From assembly GCA_036365145.1 (NCBI GenBank), contig JAEOAD010000040.1, positions 12,960,501-13,024,500 of the forward strand: a stretch of DNA of 64,000 bases, written 5' to 3'. Source of the stretch: Orientallactaga sibirica. Its lineage: Eukaryota; Chordata; Mammalia; Rodentia; Dipodidae. The position numbers were made by a program, and so were the translations under genes. Numbering within the stretch: the first letter of the stretch is position 1; every line of letters begins with the position of its first letter. This document shows positions 51,846 through 61,261 of this stretch, piece by piece. Below the pieces are notes generated by a model, which saw only the letters and a list, made by a program, of their open reading frames with translations, searched no databases and had not been told where the DNA came from.

Positions 51846-53139
51846 GCAATTTGAATTTACAAGACATAAGTGTAAATAAGACAGTAAAGTTTGTCTTTCC
51901 ACTGTCAAAATTATCTGTGTGTTTGAAGTACTATTTTGAAAATAGATTTCCTTGAAAGCTCTTTGATTCTTCCTAACAATATAATTAAGAGGAAAGTCCC
52001 TGAAATAGGAAAATATTAAAGCTGAGATATTACTACAAACATAAAGAAACATTTGCAAAGAACTGAAATATATATACAATAGCTGACACTGTGCTTCTTA
52101 CAATTACTTTATAAAATAGATACTTTTACTGCCTTGCGATGCTGAGAGCAATCAATACACCATAAAGCCTCTCTGCAGCTCGTAAGTCTTCATTTTTTGC
52201 CCTAACAACAGCCAACATTCATCCGTAATGAAGTCTTTTATCGTTACACAGCGATTTTGTGTCTTTTTTGAATATATATTAAACCTTTGAGTGCTCTATA
52301 AAAACGACCAATTAGTTGGCTATCATAGAAACCTGAAAAGCGACTCCAAAATATTTACCTCAAAGACCAGCTAAGCCAGAGGGAATGACCAGCCTTCCTC
52401 AGAAAGTTCCCTACTTGACTGAGTTGAAAAATGACTTCAAATGAGTCCTTCACAGGAAACCATAAAAGATTGCCATAGTGGGTAAATTCTCATTATTTCT
52501 ATTGCAATTTATGTTAAAGAACGCAAGAGATTTCTTCAGCAATCACTGTGGGGGGACCTCAGATGAGTGTGGGGTCACAAGGGGAGACAAGCATTTAGGG
52601 TTCAGAAGAACTTGGTTTGAATCCTTCTAGAGCCCTCATGAACTTCTGGACTTTGGGCAAGTTAATAAAAATGTCTTTGGGCCTTAATTTCAACTATCAA
52701 GTTGAAGCACATGGCTTCCTGACAGGGCTGTCCTGGGGACTAAATAGATAACATGAATAAGCAGACTGCTTAGCAAGGACCTTGACTGTGTGATAAACAC
52801 AAGTGACAATTACAAAGAAATGTCTAAAAATGAGAGAGAGGGAACAAGGAGGAGAAGGGAAAGAAGAGATGAGAAAAAGAAGAAAAGGAGGAAAAAAGAA
52901 GAGGAAGAAAAGAGGAGGAGGAGGAAGAGAAGGAGTGGGGGGAGAGGAGAGGCAGGGAGGACTTCCCATACGCTAGGCAGGCACTTCACTCCGTGGTATT
53001 TTCAGAATGTCTTTTCACATGCAATTTAATATTCACTCAACTGTTGTTGCAATTCCAAGCAAACATGTAAAGATTCAATAGCAGCGGTTTCCTTAGTGCC
53101 CTACATCTGATAGATAATGCTTTTAAAACTCGGAGACAG
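51846..53139. other. longest repeat-poor stretch, no gene
   Basis: About 1.3 kb with only one polypurine tract. 52090-52330 has ordinary complexity and could be conserved non-coding DNA, but that cannot be judged from one sequence. No supported exon. Confidence 0.4.
52823..52964 (+). repeat. polypurine tract
   Basis: About 140 bases of almost uninterrupted A/G rich in GAGGAAG and AAGAAG units. Reads as Lys/Glu/Arg-rich frames on the plus strand and Pro/Ser/Phe-rich on the other, neither meaningful. Confidence 0.9.
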
Positions 53140-53140
53140 G

Positions 53141-53302
53141 CCGGGCGTGGTGGCGCCCACCTTTAAGCCCAGCACTCGGGAGGGGAGGGAGGCAGAGGTA
53201 GGTGGATCTCTGGAAGTTCAAGGCCACCCCGAGATGACATAGTGAACTCCAGGTCAGCCTGGGCTAGAGTGAGACCCTATGTCAAAAAACCAAAAACAAA
53301 AA
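53141..53302 (+). mobile_element. B1 SINE
   Basis: TSD AAAACTCGGAGAC / AAAACTTGGAGAC. Small GGGAGG duplication inside. Confidence 0.94.
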
Positions 53303-53429
53303 CTTGGAGACCGGAATGGAATGTGGAATCGTTTTGCAGATCTCAACTAGCATTAAAAGAGAATAATAAAGGGGGAAAAAAGTACAAGACTCATTGCACA
53401 TAGAAATCTAAGCATTCCTTCATGACAGT

Positions 53430-53592
53430 GCTTTTTTTTTTTTTTTTTTTTTTTTTGAAGCAGGGTCTCACTCTAGCCCAGGCTGACCTGGAACTCACTC
53501 GGTAGCCAGGGTAGCCTTGAATTCACAGCCATCCTCCTCCCTTAGCCTCTTAAGTGCTGGGATCAAACATATGAACCATTACACCTGGCTCC
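53430..53592 (-). mobile_element. B1 SINE, older form
   Basis: Long T-run then GAAGCAGGGTCTCACTCTAG ... ACACCTGGC. Confidence 0.85.
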
Positions 53593-53614
53593 TGACTGTG
53601 GTTGTTTTTGTGTG

Positions 53615-53670
53615 CGTGCGTGCGTGCGTGCGTGTGTGTGTGTGTGTGTGTGTGCATGTGTGCGTGTGTT
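53615..53670. repeat. (GTGC)n/(GT)n microsatellite
   Basis: GTGCGTGCGTGC passing into GT dinucleotides. Confidence 0.92.
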
Positions 53671-53874
53671 ACATGCAGTGTTCCATGGGGTTGCTTGTGG
53701 TGGCCGGAACACAATGTGCAGTGTCCTGCAGAATTAGGTAACCCACTCCATCACTTTTCTGCCAGCTTTTTTTTTTTTTTTTTTTTTTTTGAGCTAAAAG
53801 TGCCTCACTGATCCCAGAGCTTGCCTTGTTTTCTTGTCCGTGCGCTCCAGCGATGCCCCAGTCTCTGCGCCCCC

Positions 53875-54130
53875 CCCCTTTTTTTTTTTGAAGAGAGACA
53901 CAGAGAGAGAGAGAGAGAGAGGGAGAGGAAGACAGAGATGGGCGCTTCTTAGCTGCTGCGAACGAAATCCAGATGTGTGCCCCCTTGTGGTCAAGTGCTG
54001 CATTGCGCCCTTGCGTCACTTTGCATCTGGCTAAACGTGGGACCTGGAGATTGGAACGGCTGAAGATTGGAACTGGCGTTCTTAGGCTTAGGAGGCAGGC
54101 GCCTTAACCACTAAGCCATCTCTACAGCCC
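53875..54130 (-). mobile_element. tRNA-SINE, long spacer variant
   Basis: Has the CAAGTGCTGCATTGCGCCC segment of the 8.3-kb copy and a duplicated GATTGGAACGGC / GATTGGAACTGGC. Confidence 0.93.
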
Positions 54131-54294
54131 GGGACCGGGGTTTTTGATGTACACGGTCATGCCAAGCTGCTGAATGGGTTCCCGGGAACCTAGCCTCAGT
54201 TGTCTCTCACCCCTCTGGAGGCCTTCCTGCTTGCACAGGAAGTTCTCTTGACCACTGAGCCATCTTTCCAGCCCATTCATTACTTGCTTTTTAA

Positions 54295-54487
54295 AAAAAC
54301 TTTTTAAAACTGTTTTATTTATTTATGAGAGAGAGATTGTGGGCATGCCAGGGCCTCTAGCCACTGCAAAGGAACTCCAGGCGCATGCACCACTTTGTGT
54401 GTCTGGTTTTATGTGGGTGCTGGGGAAGCAAAGCTGGGTTCTTAGGCTTTGCAGGCAAGTGCCTTAACTGCTGATCCAGCCCTAGCC
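54295..54487 (-). mobile_element. tRNA-SINE
   Basis: Ends CTGATCCAGCCC rather than AAGCCATCTCTCCAGCCC. Confidence 0.9.
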
Positions 54488-54494
54488 CCCATTC

Positions 54495-54683
54495 CTTTTT
54501 TTTTTTTTAATTCGTATTTGTGTGTGTGTGTAGCTGCACTGGGGCCTCTTACCACTGCAAACAAATGCCAGATGCTTGCCATTTTTTATATTTGGCTTAA
54601 GTGGATGGCTTGGGCATTGATCCCCAGGCCAACAGAATTTGGAAGCAAAGTGCCTTCAGCCTTTTAGCCATCTTTCCAGGTCC
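54495..54683 (-). mobile_element. tRNA-SINE, diverged
   Basis: TACCACTGCAAACAAATGCC ... TTTAGCCATCTTTCCAGG. Confidence 0.8.
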
Positions 54684-54734
54684 ATGCTGGTTTTTTAATT
54701 TTTTTATATTTATCAATTACATATATTGGCATTG

Positions 54735-54915
54735 GACATGGTAGTTTATGCCTGTAATCCTAGTTCTGGAGAAACTGAGGCAAACAGAACCAGAGTTTGA
54801 GGGCAGCCTGAGGACCTGTCTCCAAAATAACATGGGGAGGGGCTAGAACTCAGTGGGAGAATACTTGCCCAGTAAGTGCGAGGCCCTGTGTTCAATTCCC
54901 AGTGTTGAAAAAAAA
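54735..54915 (+). mobile_element. B1/ID chimeric SINE
   Basis: Old B1 body (ATGCCTGTAATCCTAGTTCT ... CTGTCTCCAAAAT) directly followed by an ID-like body (GGGGCTAGAACTCAGTGGGA ... GTGTTCAATTCCCAGTG) and A-run. Confidence 0.75.
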
Positions 54916-55398
54916 TCAGAACACATACACACGTGGAACACAGTCCCCCAAGAAAAATGACCATTGTCATCTTTATCAGAAGCAGTTGTGACATCTCACA
55001 AGATTGGGCCAGTTGAGGTGGGGTGTATGGAAGGTCATTAGACCCAGACCCTCGCCTGACATCTCAGAGCCCCGCTATGCCAGCTGTATGCAACGACACA
55101 CACCGCCTAGTGGTCCCAGAGGAAGACAGAGCATACAGCGGGAGGAAGCTCAAAGGACAGGGGGCTCCATCTATGCATGTATGGGGAGGTCATCGTCCAT
55201 GCTGGGCTGAGAGCTTTCGATACTGTGGCTGCTTCGGGGTCTGCCTGTTCCTGTAAGTACCCATTCACCCATGCTCTATAAGGAAGCCCAGTAAACGCAG
55301 TGGTTCTCCAAGCTGAACTTGGGTGGAATCAGTTTAGTCTGTCGTGGGCGCCTTGCCTGTGTGAGGAGCAAATGCTTGTCAGAAAAGGTCCATGTGGT

Positions 55399-55399
<1 letters not shown>
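54916..55399. other. no gene recognised
   Basis: Moderately GC-rich. Two overlapping plus-strand frames of about 70-77 codons show no motif. CTCTATAAGGAAGCCCAGTA AAC near 55275 looks LTR-like (TATA/poly(A) context), but too little else supports it. Confidence 0.35.

Positions 55400-55445
<46 letters not shown>
55400..55445. repeat. (CA)n microsatellite
   Basis: Perfect run of about 23 dinucleotides. Confidence 0.96.
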
Positions 55446-55447
<2 letters not shown>

Positions 55448-55691
55448 GCCTATATAGCATGTGACAACATGATGTAAAGTGTATCTCCTGCTGCCCACCA
55501 CCCCCACCCACCAGCCACCCAGGTTAAAACCATGGTCTTCCCTTATGATAATGAAAATAAAAGTTAGCTGCCACTGAATGCTTCGCTTGTGCCAGGTATT
55601 GTGCTAAGGACATATGCATAATTATTACATTTGATCCTCACAAAAAGCCTTTAAAGAGCCTCACCCACTCTAAAGAGGAGGAAGCTAACTT

Positions 55692-55909
55692 TTAAAAAAT
55701 ATTTTATTTTTATTTATTTGCGAGCGTGTCGCATGCAAGAGAGGCAGATAGGGAGAGAATGGGCGCACCAGGGCCTCCAGACCCTGCAAATGAACTCCAG
55801 ATGCATGCGCCACCTTACGTAGCTGGCTTACGTGGGTACTAGGGAATTGAGCCTGGGTCCTTTGGCTTTGCAGGCAAGCGCCTCAACTGCTAAGCCATCT
55901 CTCCAGCCC
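55692..55909 (-). mobile_element. tRNA-SINE
   Basis: Complete. GAAGCTAACTTTT / GAAACTAATGTTTT flanks. Confidence 0.94.
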
Positions 55910-56663
55910 TGAAACTAATGTTTTGACAAAGCTGTTTGCCAAGGATAGAAGGGCTCATCACCAGAAAGGCCAGGTTCAAATTCAGTCACCTGACTCTAGA
56001 CTTTACACATCAGTAAGTACCTTTTCCTTGTATAAAAGGAATCCAAAAGGTCGACTTTTGCACAGGTTTAACTCAGCTGCCACTTTCCGGGGGTGCAGCA
56101 TGTCTGGGAGAAGGCTGTGAATCCGACGCCCAAGTGGAAGGCACAAAGTCCTAGTTTTGTCTCGGGCACTTCTGCCTTAGTGGCCAGGAGCTGGCAAGTC
56201 ATTTAATCCCACGCTGCTTGCATTTCCTCACTACTGATCCCACAATCAATTCTCCAAATCCTAATGACAACATCGGCCCTGCTCGCCCACACACAGGTGA
56301 CCACGAAAAGGCATGAGCAAGTGAAACACAAGTGAAATGTTCTACTGTCCTACGCAGTTATGCAGGGCTCCCAAGACCCCCCACGAGGCCCCATTCTCCA
56401 AGAACGTGTGTATCAACTATGATGTAAGAAGGCAGACTCCAGGTTTTCACGAGCTGTATGTGGGACTGCTTGGCACACAGTTCTTGGCACACATAGACCT
56501 TCCATAAATGTTGATTATAGCAAAACAGTTCCACCTGCATGCACTTCTAATTTATTTGCATTTTATTTTCAGTACCTTATTCCTTCCATCACTAGGTATT
56601 GAATACTTATTAGCAGTCAGATTACAAATATGGACTACAAAAAAAGACCAAAAAAAAATATAT
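55910..56663. other. single-copy stretch, no gene
   Basis: Moderate complexity, no recognised repeat and no supported exon. Confidence 0.4.
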
Positions 56664-56894
56664 TGGGGCTGGGAAGATAGGTCGGTCAGTAAAGCACTTG
56701 CTGCAGAAGCACAAGGACCCAAGTTCGAATCCCCAGCACTCACGTAAAATGCCAGGGTGGGGGCATGTGCTTATGATTCCCAGAACTGGGGAAGCAGGGA
56801 TGGGAGGATTCTCAGGACTTGCTAGCTAGCTAGTCTAGCTAAATCAGTGACCCCCGGGGTCAGGGAGAGACCCTGTCTCAAAACAGAAGTGGAG

Positions 56895-57053
56895 CCGGGC
56901 GTGTTGGCGCATGCCTTTAACCTCAGCACTCGGGAGGCAGAGGTAGGAGGATCACCGGAGGCCACCCTGAGAATACAGAGTGAATTCCAGGTCAGCCTGA
57001 GCTAGAGTGAAACTCTACCTCGAAAAACCAAAAAATAAATAAATAAAAAACTA
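56895..57053 (+). mobile_element. B1 SINE in B3
   Basis: TSD AAGTGGAG at 56887-56894 and 57054-57061, exact. Confidence 0.96.
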
Positions 57054-57063
57054 AAGTGGAGAG

Positions 57064-57248
57064 TTGGGCCCCTTGCCTTTGGGGTGTGTGCTTAGTTGGG
57101 GGGTCCAGGCCTGGACTGGACCCCGCTGCGGGCCTGTTTCCTCACTGTTACCTCTGTTATTCATTATCTTGCTTTTCTTGCCTCAAGATCGATTCAGACT
57201 CCGCAATCAGGTAGAAATAAAGTTTTTTCTGCTTAAAAAAAAAATAAG
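57064..57248 (+). pseudogene. short processed retrocopy, parent transcript unknown
   Basis: About 170 bases of non-SINE sequence, with AATAAA at 57216-57221 and a poly(A) run beginning about 14 bases later. It is bracketed by GTGGAGAG at 57056-57063 and 57249-57256. These are the marks of L1-mediated reverse transcription of a polyadenylated RNA. It looks like a 5'-truncated mRNA 3' end; the frame running through it is not credible as coding. I do not recognise the parent gene. Confidence 0.8.
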
Positions 57249-57370
57249 GTGGAGAGCAATAGAAGAAGACACCCGAGGTGGAGCTCTGGTCTCCACACAC
57301 ACATGTGCCCATGTGCACACACACACACACACACACACAGGCACATCACCCATACATACACACAAAAAGT

Positions 57371-58082
57371 ACAAAGAAAAAGTAAAATACAGCTCCTTCA
57401 CCTAGCAGCAATCATAGTTTACACTAAGATATTTAGCTTTATAGCTTACAAAGAGCTACATGGAAGCTTTCCTTTCTCATGCCAGTGACCTAAACACAAC
57501 CCGGTGTCTTATGTCCCTAACTCCAAACTCAGGGCTCTGAACTCACTCCACGTCTTAGGACTTAAAGGTTCCCGATGTGTTAGGCTTTGGAGAAGAATTC
57601 ATTTTAGATAAACAACAGCAGAAAAAAGAGAAAAAAATGACCAAATTGTAGGATATTTTCCCTGCACATTTTACAGTGCAACCTATAGAAAATACATTTT
57701 TAAATGTTTCTTTTTAAGACCACCTTTGAGGTTTTTTTTTTTTTTTTTTTCTTACAAGCAATTTTCTCTTGACTATAACCAGCCAAAATTCTCCCAAAGA
57801 ATAAAGAGGTAACCGGCGAAGATGCCCTCCCATTGTTGACTTTTGGAAAAACTGACTCAAAACCTGCTCATTGTATTCAGATTTCCAGCCACACAAACAA
57901 CGCCAAATGACTCTTGGCCATTTTTATGCACAATTCAACAACCGCTGTGGGTCATTTTTACAGGGCAACATTGATTGAACTGACAACTTAATGAATTGCT
58001 ACGGAATAGCTACTAAGAACCTTTTACTAAAATTGCCTTATCCTTTGTACTCCTACCACTCCCTCTCCACCACTGCTACCCC

Positions 58083-58084
<2 letters not shown>
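57371..58084. other. no gene recognised
   Basis: A/T-rich single-copy flank of the CpG island, with a T-run at 57732-57750. Confidence 0.4.

Positions 58085-58124
<40 letters not shown>
58085..58124. repeat. (AC)n microsatellite
   Basis: Perfect run of about 20 dinucleotides. Confidence 0.96.
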
Positions 58125-58126
<2 letters not shown>

Positions 58127-58779
58127 CCTCACCTACACCCTACACGAGGTCAGTTTCCCAGCCATTATTCCTAAAACGGTATTAAAATTACACAACACAA
58201 GGTCACATTTACTAGGTTTTCCTCCCCCTTCTCTTCCCCACACTGAATGCATGTCTTGAAATATATATATATATATACATACATACATTCTCCCTTGAAA
58301 TGCACAATCCAGAAAATGATGTCGACTGCCTCTCTATTGTGAAAACGTCTCACATAAAATTCACGCATCTGCTCTGGTTTCAAAGAGCACCCACCCATTG
58401 AATGCACGGGGTGGTGGTGGGGGGGGAGAAGGTTAGAGGTCCAATCTGGTCACTACGGAGCTCTCTGCAAGGAGGGACAGTCACAGTTCCAGGAAAACCA
58501 TTGCCACCAGCCCCAGGAGGGAGGGAGACAGGACAGACACATTTTATGCCCTAGTGGTGTGCGGTCCCCAAGGCTCCAAGCCCTTGATAAACACGGTTGG
58601 GGGGGGGGGAACCTTTGTCTGGCCTCAGCCATCAAACTGGTGGCTCCTTTGGAACTGGGACTAGCTGGAGTTTGCGCGCAAGGGTTGGGTAGGTTAAACA
58701 AAGCCATGCCTCTATGGGGACCGAGTTGAGTGCTGGGGTGTGTATGGGGTGTTGGGGGGGGGGGAAGACCCCGGGATGG
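58125..58779. other. CpG-island shore, intron side if the gene is on the minus strand
   Basis: GC content rises rightwards. G-runs at 58416-58426, 58600-58610 and 58753-58764 are G-quadruplex-prone. No exon recognised. Confidence 0.4.
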
Positions 58780-59008
58780 GGGTGCCCGCGCGCGGGAAGG
58801 AGCTGAGGGGGATCCGGGAGCTCGTAACGCTGTGGGCCAAGTTGCAGGGGCGTGGCAGGTCCCCTCGGCGGGGATCCCCGGGGCGCGCGCGGGTAACACC
58901 CACTCCCCACCAATCCACGCCCCGGGACAAGGTCTGGTGGAGGGAGGCCGGTAGTCACAGCGAGAGGAAAGGACAGCCCGGCTCGCTGGTGCCCATTGTC
59001 TGGCTCAC

Positions 59009-59165
59009 CTGCGGTCCCGAGCGGGTGAGGATGGATGGGCTAGCCGGCGATGGGGCGACCTCCTCCGCGGCGCCGCAGCAAGCAAGCCCGGCAGCGCACC
59101 GGCTCTCAGGCGCCCGCCGCCTCCATTGCCGTCCCCGCCGCGGCCACCGCGCGGCACTGCGCGCC
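59009..59165 (-). other. putative 5'UTR exon 1 of an unidentified gene
   Basis: On the minus strand the sequence downstream of the GC boxes runs to ACCGCAG|GTGAGCC, a near-perfect donor with the last exon base at 59009. The start is unknown; 59165 is a guess placed just downstream of the GC boxes. Only one ATG occurs, opening a six-codon ORF (59126 to 59106, Met-Glu-Ala-Ala-Gly-Ala-stop). The main start codon must therefore lie in a later exon, perhaps outside the window, and the 59 kb to the left would be intronic. I do not recognise the gene. Confidence 0.5.
59106..59126 (-). CDS. upstream ORF, 6 codons, in putative exon 1
   Basis: ATG in the context CGGCAATGG (G at +4, C at -3), stop after six codons. 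Such uORFs often lower translation of the main frame. Whether it is transcribed depends on the exon call. Confidence 0.35.
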   Translation of the reverse strand: MEAAGA

Positions 59166-59168
59166 CCG

Positions 59169-59217
59169 GTCACATGCTCGGACCCGCGCCCGCCCCGCCC
59201 CGGCCCGCCCCGCCCGG
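59169..59217 (-). promoter_or_regulatory. GC-box cluster and CATGTGAC element
   Basis: Three CCGCCCC-type Sp1 sites at 59189-59217, next to CATGTGAC (59169-59176), an E-box/M-box-like site for bHLH-zip factors. Spacing fits a core promoter for the minus-strand exon. Confidence 0.55.
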
Positions 59218-59320
59218 GGCTCCTCCCGAGCCCCCCACGGATGGCGCGCACCGCACAGATCAGACACCACCCCGCGGGGAACCCGAAACCCTCACGACTG
59301 GGGGCAAGCATGACCCGAGG

Positions 59321-60264
59321 GAATGAATGCCTGGGGGTCTGGCTCAGCCAGTGTGATGGGCTCACCCTGCACGGGACCATCACTGGTCACTCAATGGGAC
59401 TGAAAATCCCGTCCCACGAACCAGGGTCCTGGACCCCTCCCTACCCCCATTCGCCAGTAGAAAGATGCCTCCCAGAAATAGGAGGGCTAACCACTATCCT
59501 CCTCTTCCTCACCCCTCCCCCACCCCCTGGTCTCTTTGTACATCCTAACCGAGTGGCAGTGGGTATCATTGTCCCCAGGCGTAATGAAATTAAACATTGA
59601 CTCTGATGTTTAAGGAAAATATTTCTTTTCCTTTTTCTTTCTTTTTCTTTTCTTCTTTCTTTTTTTCCCTCTTCTGTCTTCTTTTTCTTTGCTTTCCTTT
59701 TTTCTTTTTTCTTTTGTGTGTGTGCGCGCTCGCTCGTGTGGCTTCATTGGAAGGAATGGGACGACGGAACTCGGAATTTTTCTCTGTGGTTATGCCAATG
59801 GAACCACTAGAAATCATTGCTACTGGTCTTTTAGTTGCCAAGAATGCCAGGAATAATGCAGTGGTGTCCTTAGGAAACAGGAAAGTGGAACAAAGCAAAA
59901 ATGCTCTGTGGCAAAGATGCAGAGGGAACATACTCAGAGTATACGCTTCAAATTGAACCACACGTCCCCGTACCCAAAACAGGAGCAGTGACGTTAACGC
60001 AGGTGCACGACCTGGCAGAAGCAACTTTAATGGGGAGAACTTAGTCCCTGGGAGTTTCTAGATAAACATTTTAATTAAATACCAGCATAAAATGTGGCTG
60101 TGAATATAGTTATCCTGTTGTTTAATGCGTACATACCCTAAACTATGTCTGCTTTATTCCAAATAATAATGTTTTAGAACACTATACTACTGTCTGTGCC
60201 TAAACACAGGTGCATTCAAATTCATTTCATGTGGGACATTTCTTCCAACCTGCCAGATGGCATT
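59321..60264. other. upstream flank; pyrimidine-rich patch
   Basis: 59617-59720 is T/C-rich (TTTTCTTTC units). The rest is single-copy. Frames of 119 and 144 codons come from this patch and its complement. Confidence 0.4.
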
Positions 60265-60276
60265 TCTCTATCTATC

Positions 60277-60331
<55 letters not shown>

Positions 60332-60361
60332 ATCTATCTATCTATCATCTATCTATCTATC

Positions 60362-60420
<59 letters not shown>

Positions 60421-60433
60421 ATCTATCTATCTC
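60265..60433 (+). repeat. (ATCT)n microsatellite
   Basis: About 40 tetranucleotides with four regularly placed ATC trinucleotide slips (ATCATCT), the longest simple repeat here. Confidence 0.97.
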
Positions 60434-60479
60434 ATTAGGCGAGTAAGTACTGGACCTCTGAGCTACATCACTAGCTTTG

Positions 60480-60622
60480 TAGTTTAAGACAGGGTCTCAC
60501 AAAGTTGCCTAACCTGTCCTTGAACTCATTCTGTAGCCCAGGCTGTTCTTGAACTTGTAATTCTTCTACCTTAGACTCCATGGTATCTGAGATTACAGGC
60601 TTGTACCCCCAAGCACAGCCCA
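60480..60622 (-). mobile_element. old B1-type SINE
   Basis: AAGACAGGGTCTCACAAAGT ... GAGATTACAGGCTTGTACC. Confidence 0.75.
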
Positions 60623-60639
60623 CATACCATATATATATT

Positions 60640-60785
60640 GGTTTTTTGAGGTAGGGTTTTGCTCTAGCCTAGGCTGACCTGGAATTCACTATGTAGTCTC
60701 AGGATGGCCTTGAACTTATGGCGATCCTCCTACCTCTGCCCCCCAAGTGCTGGGATTAAAGGCGTGCACCACCACACACAGCCCA
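60640..60785 (-). mobile_element. B1 SINE
   Basis: GCCCACATACCATATA before and GCCCACATACTGTAT after. Confidence 0.93.
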
Positions 60786-60789
60786 CATA

Positions 60790-60875
60790 CTGTATTTTTA
60801 TTTTTTATTTTTATTTTTTTAAATATATTTTATTTTGTTTATTTATTTATTTGAGAGAGAGGGAGATGCAGAAAT

Positions 60876-60919
<44 letters not shown>

Positions 60920-61058
60920 GGTACGCAAGGGCCTCCAGCCACTGCAAACGAACTCCAGATGTGTGCACCACCTTGTGGGTCCTGGAGAATCGAGCCTCGA
61001 ACCGGGGTCCTTAGGCTCCACAGGCAAGCGTTTAACCGCTAGGCCATCTCTCCAGCCC
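60790..61058 (-). mobile_element. tRNA-SINE, long variant
   Basis: Third use of the same target (CATACTGTATTTTTA / CATACTATATTTTTA). Shares the GAGCCTCGAACCGGGGTCC variant with the 16.6-kb copy. Confidence 0.94.
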
Positions 61059-61124
61059 CATACTATATTTTTAATACAAAGTTAGGGTGGTGCCTGGAAA
61101 TAAAGTGACAGAAAATTCAGGGTT

Positions 61125-61195
61125 AGGGATGTGGGGTATAGCTTAGCAGTAGTGCATTTGCCTAGTATGTGTAAAGACCTGGGTTCCATCAGAGA
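61125..61195 (+). mobile_element. ID-like SINE
   Basis: GGGGTATAGCTTAGCAGTAG ... CCTAGTATGTGTAAAGACC. Confidence 0.78.
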
Positions 61196-61261
61196 GAGAG
61201 AGAGAAGAAGAAAGGAGAGATGGGGAGAGAGAAAGATAAGGAACTAAACTGGGCAAATTGT

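Larger units (their letters stand above)
53600..54275 (-). mobile_element. B4-like SINE split by a tRNA-SINE
   Basis: GTGC/GTGT-rich start, an interior with a long T-run, and after the insertion TTGTCTCTCACCCC ... GACCACTGAGCCATCTTTCC. Diverged, so the exact borders are approximate. Confidence 0.55.
56665..57370 (+). mobile_element. B3 SINE split by a B1 and a retrocopy
   Basis: 5' part at 56665-56893: CAGTAAAGCACTTGCTGCAG, AAGTTCGAATCCCCAGCAC, GAGAGACCCTGTCTCAAAAC. 3' part from 57257: AGAAGACACCCGAGG, CTCTGGTCTCCACACACAC and a CA tail. Removing the two inserts rejoins the element through AAGTGGAGAGC. Confidence 0.85.
58780..59320. promoter_or_regulatory. CpG island / promoter region
   Basis: The only GC-rich, CpG-dense block in the window, with runs such as CCCGCGCGCGGG, GGGGCGCGCGCG and CTCCGCGGCGCCGC. 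Free of transposons, as active promoters usually are. GC boxes at 59189-59217, a CCAAT box on the plus strand at 58910-58914 and a CATGTGAC site (59169-59176, minus strand) mark it as a TATA-less promoter. The long frames across it on both strands (up to 286 codons) come from stop-codon depletion at high GC. Confidence 0.85.

Noticed and set aside
51702..52079. 125-codon minus-strand frame
   Set aside because: Ends in translated SINE; the rest is A/T-rich with no known motif.
55004..55256. Small protein gene at 55.0-55.25 kb
   Set aside because: Two equally long frames overlap; no start context, domain or splice evidence.
58453..58958. Overlapping minus-strand frames of 108-148 codons
   Set aside because: Several frames are open at once, which is a compositional effect. 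Pro/Ser/Arg-rich text without motifs.
58740..59600. 286-codon plus-strand open frame across the CpG island
   Set aside because: Runs from G-rich shore through the promoter and out into A/T-richer flank with no domain, no Kozak-supported start and no homology I recognise. High GC removes stop codons.
59590..60024. 144-codon minus-strand frame rich in Lys/Glu
   Set aside because: Most of it is the complement of a TTTTCTTTC-rich patch.
60196..60487. Three overlapping Ile/Tyr/Leu/Ser-rich proteins
   Set aside because: Translations of the ATCT microsatellite in three frames.
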